Shown here one piece after another: positions 5,879 through 6,012 of a DNA stretch of 6,012 nt. The notes beneath the pieces are model-generated. The model ran no database searches, had not been told where the DNA came from, and was given only the letters and a program-made list of their open reading frames with translations. Source of the DNA: Planctomycetota bacterium (GTDB lineage Bacteria; Planctomycetota; Brocadiia; SM23-32); the NCBI GenBank assembly GCA_030604585.1, contig JAUVVP010000147.1, positions 1 through 6,012 of the forward strand, given 5' to 3'. A program made the translations under genes and the position numbers. Each line of letters opens with the position of its first letter. The first letter of the stretch is position 1.

Positions 5879-6012
5879 TCACAGGCCCAGCACGCGGGCG
5901 ATGCTGCCGCCCATCACAAGGGCGCGCTCTTCCTCGCTCGCATCGCGCAGCAGCGCGCGATACCGGGCCAGCTCCACGTGCATGAGCCCGAACGGCGTGT
6001 CGCTGCCGAAGC
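5879..6012 (-). CDS. Amidohydrolase-family protein, C-terminal end only (5' end outside window)
   Basis: Only the last 43 codons plus stop are inside the window, so the start lies beyond the right edge. The fragment begins FGSDTPFGLMHVELARY and ends EEERALVMGGSIARVLGL. This is the typical end of amidohydrolase_2-type (PF04909) TIM-barrel metal hydrolases: the GSD Asp is the late barrel metal ligand, and the tail corresponds to the family's 'eeR..ImgGNaaRllgl' ending, here with Ser in place of the usual Asn. The family hydrolyses or decarboxylates varied cyclic or carboxylated substrates; which one cannot be told from this fragment. It lies upstream of the GH30-like gene on the same strand with a 45-base gap, so the two are probably co-transcribed. 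Confidence 0.82.
   Translation of the reverse strand, partial: FGSDTPFGLMHVELARYRALLRDASEEERALVMGGSIARVLGL

Overview
This is a GC-rich window (roughly two thirds G+C by eye) with dense, short-spaced bacterial genes, good Shine-Dalgarno sites and at least one GTG start. The gene mix is a housekeeping aspartate-semialdehyde dehydrogenase beside unusual intracellular glycoside hydrolases, an ADP-ribosylglycohydrolase-family protein, a PPC/DUF296 protein and an amidohydrolase. That mix is typical of carbohydrate-rich genomes of the PVC / Armatimonadota / Hydrogenedentota kind. This placement is an inference from gene content and composition; no rRNA or other marker gene is present.

Plus strand, left part: the 3' two thirds of asd (1-639) enters from outside the window. 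After a 167-base gap come three genes that look like one operon. They are a GH50 (beta-agarase-like) hydrolase without signal peptide (807-2726), an ADP-ribosylglycohydrolase-family protein with a GTG start (2778-3836), and a small PPC/DUF296 domain protein (3864-4298). Gaps are 51 and 27 bases, and each gene has its own clear ribosome binding site.

Minus strand, right part: a second, convergent unit reads from the right edge. The last 43 codons of an amidohydrolase-family gene (5879-6012) are followed after 45 bases, which contain a perfect 9-10 bp hairpin, by a GH30-like TIM-barrel protein (4433-5833). In the GH30-like protein the acid/base Glu is present, but the usual nucleophile Glu position reads Ser. 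The two units converge on a 134-base gap (4299-4432) with only a weak GC-rich inverted repeat.

Taken together, the window looks like part of a cytoplasmic carbohydrate or glycoside-processing neighbourhood: two glycoside-hydrolase-fold proteins, a glycohydrolase of the ARH fold, a probable metal-binding PPC protein and an amidohydrolase. The substrate cannot be read from the sequence. I see no tRNA, rRNA, CRISPR array, insertion sequence or phage gene. The most notable points are the GH50 + ARH + PPC operon and the GH30-like protein with an apparently altered catalytic centre.
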